A stretch of 64,000 nt of DNA from Salinibius halmophilus (GTDB lineage: Bacteria > Pseudomonadota > Gammaproteobacteria > Pseudomonadales > Natronospirillaceae), in NCBI RefSeq assembly GCF_003577475.1, contig NZ_QPEP01000002.1, positions 182,516 to 246,515 of the forward strand, in the 5' to 3' direction. Below are positions 63,086 through 64,000 of this stretch, one piece after another. The notes beneath the pieces are model-generated. The model saw only the letters and a list, made by a program, of their open reading frames with translations. It had not been told where the DNA came from and did not search any database. How positions within the stretch are numbered: position 1 is the stretch's first letter; each line of letters opens with the position of its first letter. The translations under genes were made by a program, and so were the position numbers.

Positions 63086-63202
63086 TTAACCTTGTCTTTG
63101 TTTGTGCTTAGGATCTGTAGGACAGATCACGCGCACTGCACCGTTACGACGAATAACTTTGCAGTTACGGCACATTTTTTTAACCGATGCACGAACTTTC
63201 AT
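63086..63202 (-). CDS. rpmJ: 50S ribosomal protein L36
   Basis: A 38-residue L36: [19 protein letters not shown] start, then [16 protein letters not shown]. Its Cys and His residues form the zinc site. Too short for ordinary ORF cut-offs. Lies between secY and rpsM as usual. Confidence 0.97.
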   Translation of the reverse strand: MKVRASVKKMCRNCKVIRRNGAVRVICPTDPKHKQRQG

Positions 63203-63222
63203 TGCAATCTCCTATTGGGCTA

Positions 63223-64000
63223 TTAGCGAAGCAAACCGCCAGCGCCGCCCATACCTTTCTGACCCGACTTTTTCATCAGCGAAGCATACTGCTGGCTCAT
63301 CATATGACTCTGCACCTGTGCCATGAAGTCCATGACCACTACTACAACAATCAACACCGACGTACCACCGAACTGGAATGGCGCACCTGCGGCCACAACC
63401 AGCGCCTGTGGCGCCAAAGACACTACCGCGATATATATCGCGCCAAAGAACGTTAGACGCGCTGTCACACCATCAATGTAGCGTGACGTCTGCTCACCCG
63501 GACGAATACCTGGGATAAATGCTCCAGAACGTTTAAGGTTCTCAGCAATATCCTTAGGATTGAAAGTGACAGCAGTATAGAAATAACAGAAGAAGACGAT
63601 CGCCGCCGAGAACAGCACGATATAAAGTGGCTGATTCGGAGCGAGCAGCGCTGCTAGATCCTGCATCCAAGCTAAGCCTTCGCTATTGCCAAACCAGTTA
63701 CCAACCGAAGCTGGGAACAATAGTAAGCTAGATGCGAAAATCGCTGGGATCACACCCGCCATGTTGAGTTTAAGCGGCAAATGGCTGCTAGGCTGCGCAA
63801 ACGCAACCCGGCCTTGCTGACGCTTGGCGTAGTTAATTGTAATACGACGCTGCATGCGCTCGATAAATACAATCACCATCACCACAACAAAAGCGAATGC
63901 GGTTAGACCTAACAACAATAGGTAGTTGATTGATCCTTCGCGGGCCAAGGTGAAACCTTGGTTGATCGCTGACGGAAGACTCGCCACGATACTAGCGAAA
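63223..64000 (-). CDS. secY: Protein translocase subunit SecY (N-terminal part outside window)
   Basis: The frame is open from the window edge, so the first part of the gene is missing. The 259 residues present cover the later membrane helices: NYLLLLGLTAFAFVVVMVIVFIERMQRRI, VIPAIFASSLLLFPASV, IVLFSAAIVFFCYFYTAVTFNPKDIAENLKRSGAFIPGIRPG and TSVLIVVVVVMDFMAQVQSH. The C terminus is SGQKGMGGAGGLLR. SecY is the channel of the Sec translocon. In-frame Met near 63987 is internal. Confidence 0.97.
   Translation of the reverse strand, partial: FASIVASLPSAINQGFTLAREGSINYLLLLGLTAFAFVVVMVIVFIERMQRRITINYAKRQQGRVAFAQPSSHLPLKLNMAGVIPAIFASSLLLFPASVGNWFGNSEGLAWMQDLAALLAPNQPLYIVLFSAAIVFFCYFYTAVTFNPKDIAENLKRSGAFIPGIRPGEQTSRYIDGVTARLTFFGAIYIAVVSLAPQALVVAAGAPFQFGGTSVLIVVVVVMDFMAQVQSHMMSQQYASLMKKSGQKGMGGAGGLLR

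Overview
The window looks like a chromosomal segment of a motile, probably marine or halotolerant gammaproteobacterium of the Oceanospirillales/Pseudomonadales grade. The evidence is a Crc homologue beside pyrE and close to rph and argB, the ubiTUV genes for oxygen-independent ubiquinone synthesis, an ectoine-degradation gene set, a chemoreceptor behind a flagellar-type promoter, and a classic alpha operon of ribosomal genes. Genus and species cannot be read from the sequence. No tRNA, rRNA, CRISPR array, prophage or transposase gene was seen.

Layout. 0-1.4 kb: end of argB, then slmA. 1.5-8.3 kb: a methyl-accepting chemotaxis protein with a sigma-28-like promoter, followed 26 bp later by ectoine-catabolism genes (doeB2, doeD, doeA, doeC), which suggests taxis toward, and use of, the compatible solute ectoine. 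8.4-12.8 kb: envelope and membrane proteins (lipoprotein, NnrU, VTT/DedA-like, DUF547, DUF4124, TSUP). 12.8-17.5 kb: the conserved block pyrE / crc / histidine kinase / rph / yicC. 17.5-22.8 kb: an accessory stretch with a VapBC-like PIN module, an uncharacterised 322-residue protein, a hipBA module with a long inverted-repeat operator, a secreted alpha/beta hydrolase and a decayed MerR gene. 22.8-34.9 kb: Ca/Na antiporter, RhlE helicase, SRPBCC protein, a frameshifted cysteine-rich CWC mini-gene, a RimK-like ATP-grasp plus GNAT/C39-peptidase pair, an M50 protease, an operator array ahead of a frameshifted ORF and an HTH regulator, a YgiQ radical SAM protein and a lipoprotein glutaredoxin. 34.9-42.3 kb: apparently 5'-truncated cytochrome b561, EamA exporter with divergent MocR regulator, EVE protein, P-loop DUF1611-like protein, a Fic protein with a palindromic operator, and an MntA/HepT module bracketed by composite palindromic repeats. 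42.3-48.5 kb: two tandem acyl-CoA dehydrogenases, sanA, a short malic enzyme, rpmE. 48.5-53.3 kb: priA, an FtsN-like SPOR protein, and hslVU behind a sigma-32-like promoter. 53.3-60.1 kb: ubiUV divergent from ubiT, DUF971, a LuxR-type HTH, an SprA-like metalloprotease with a tiny flagellar-axial-like partner, bioB and comF. 60.1-64 kb: rplQ, rpoA, rpsD, rpsK, rpsM, rpmJ and the 3' part of secY on the minus strand.

The most unusual signals are a family of intergenic hairpins whose stems differ between copies but stay base-paired; the RimK/GNAT-C39 pair preceded by a CWC mini-gene split by a poly-A frameshift; the chemoreceptor placed at the head of the ectoine genes; a four-cysteine insert in the diaminobutyrate transaminase; and a minimal protein that joins flagellar rod/hook-like N and C termini. 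All family assignments come from reading motifs and translated sequence; no database search was run.
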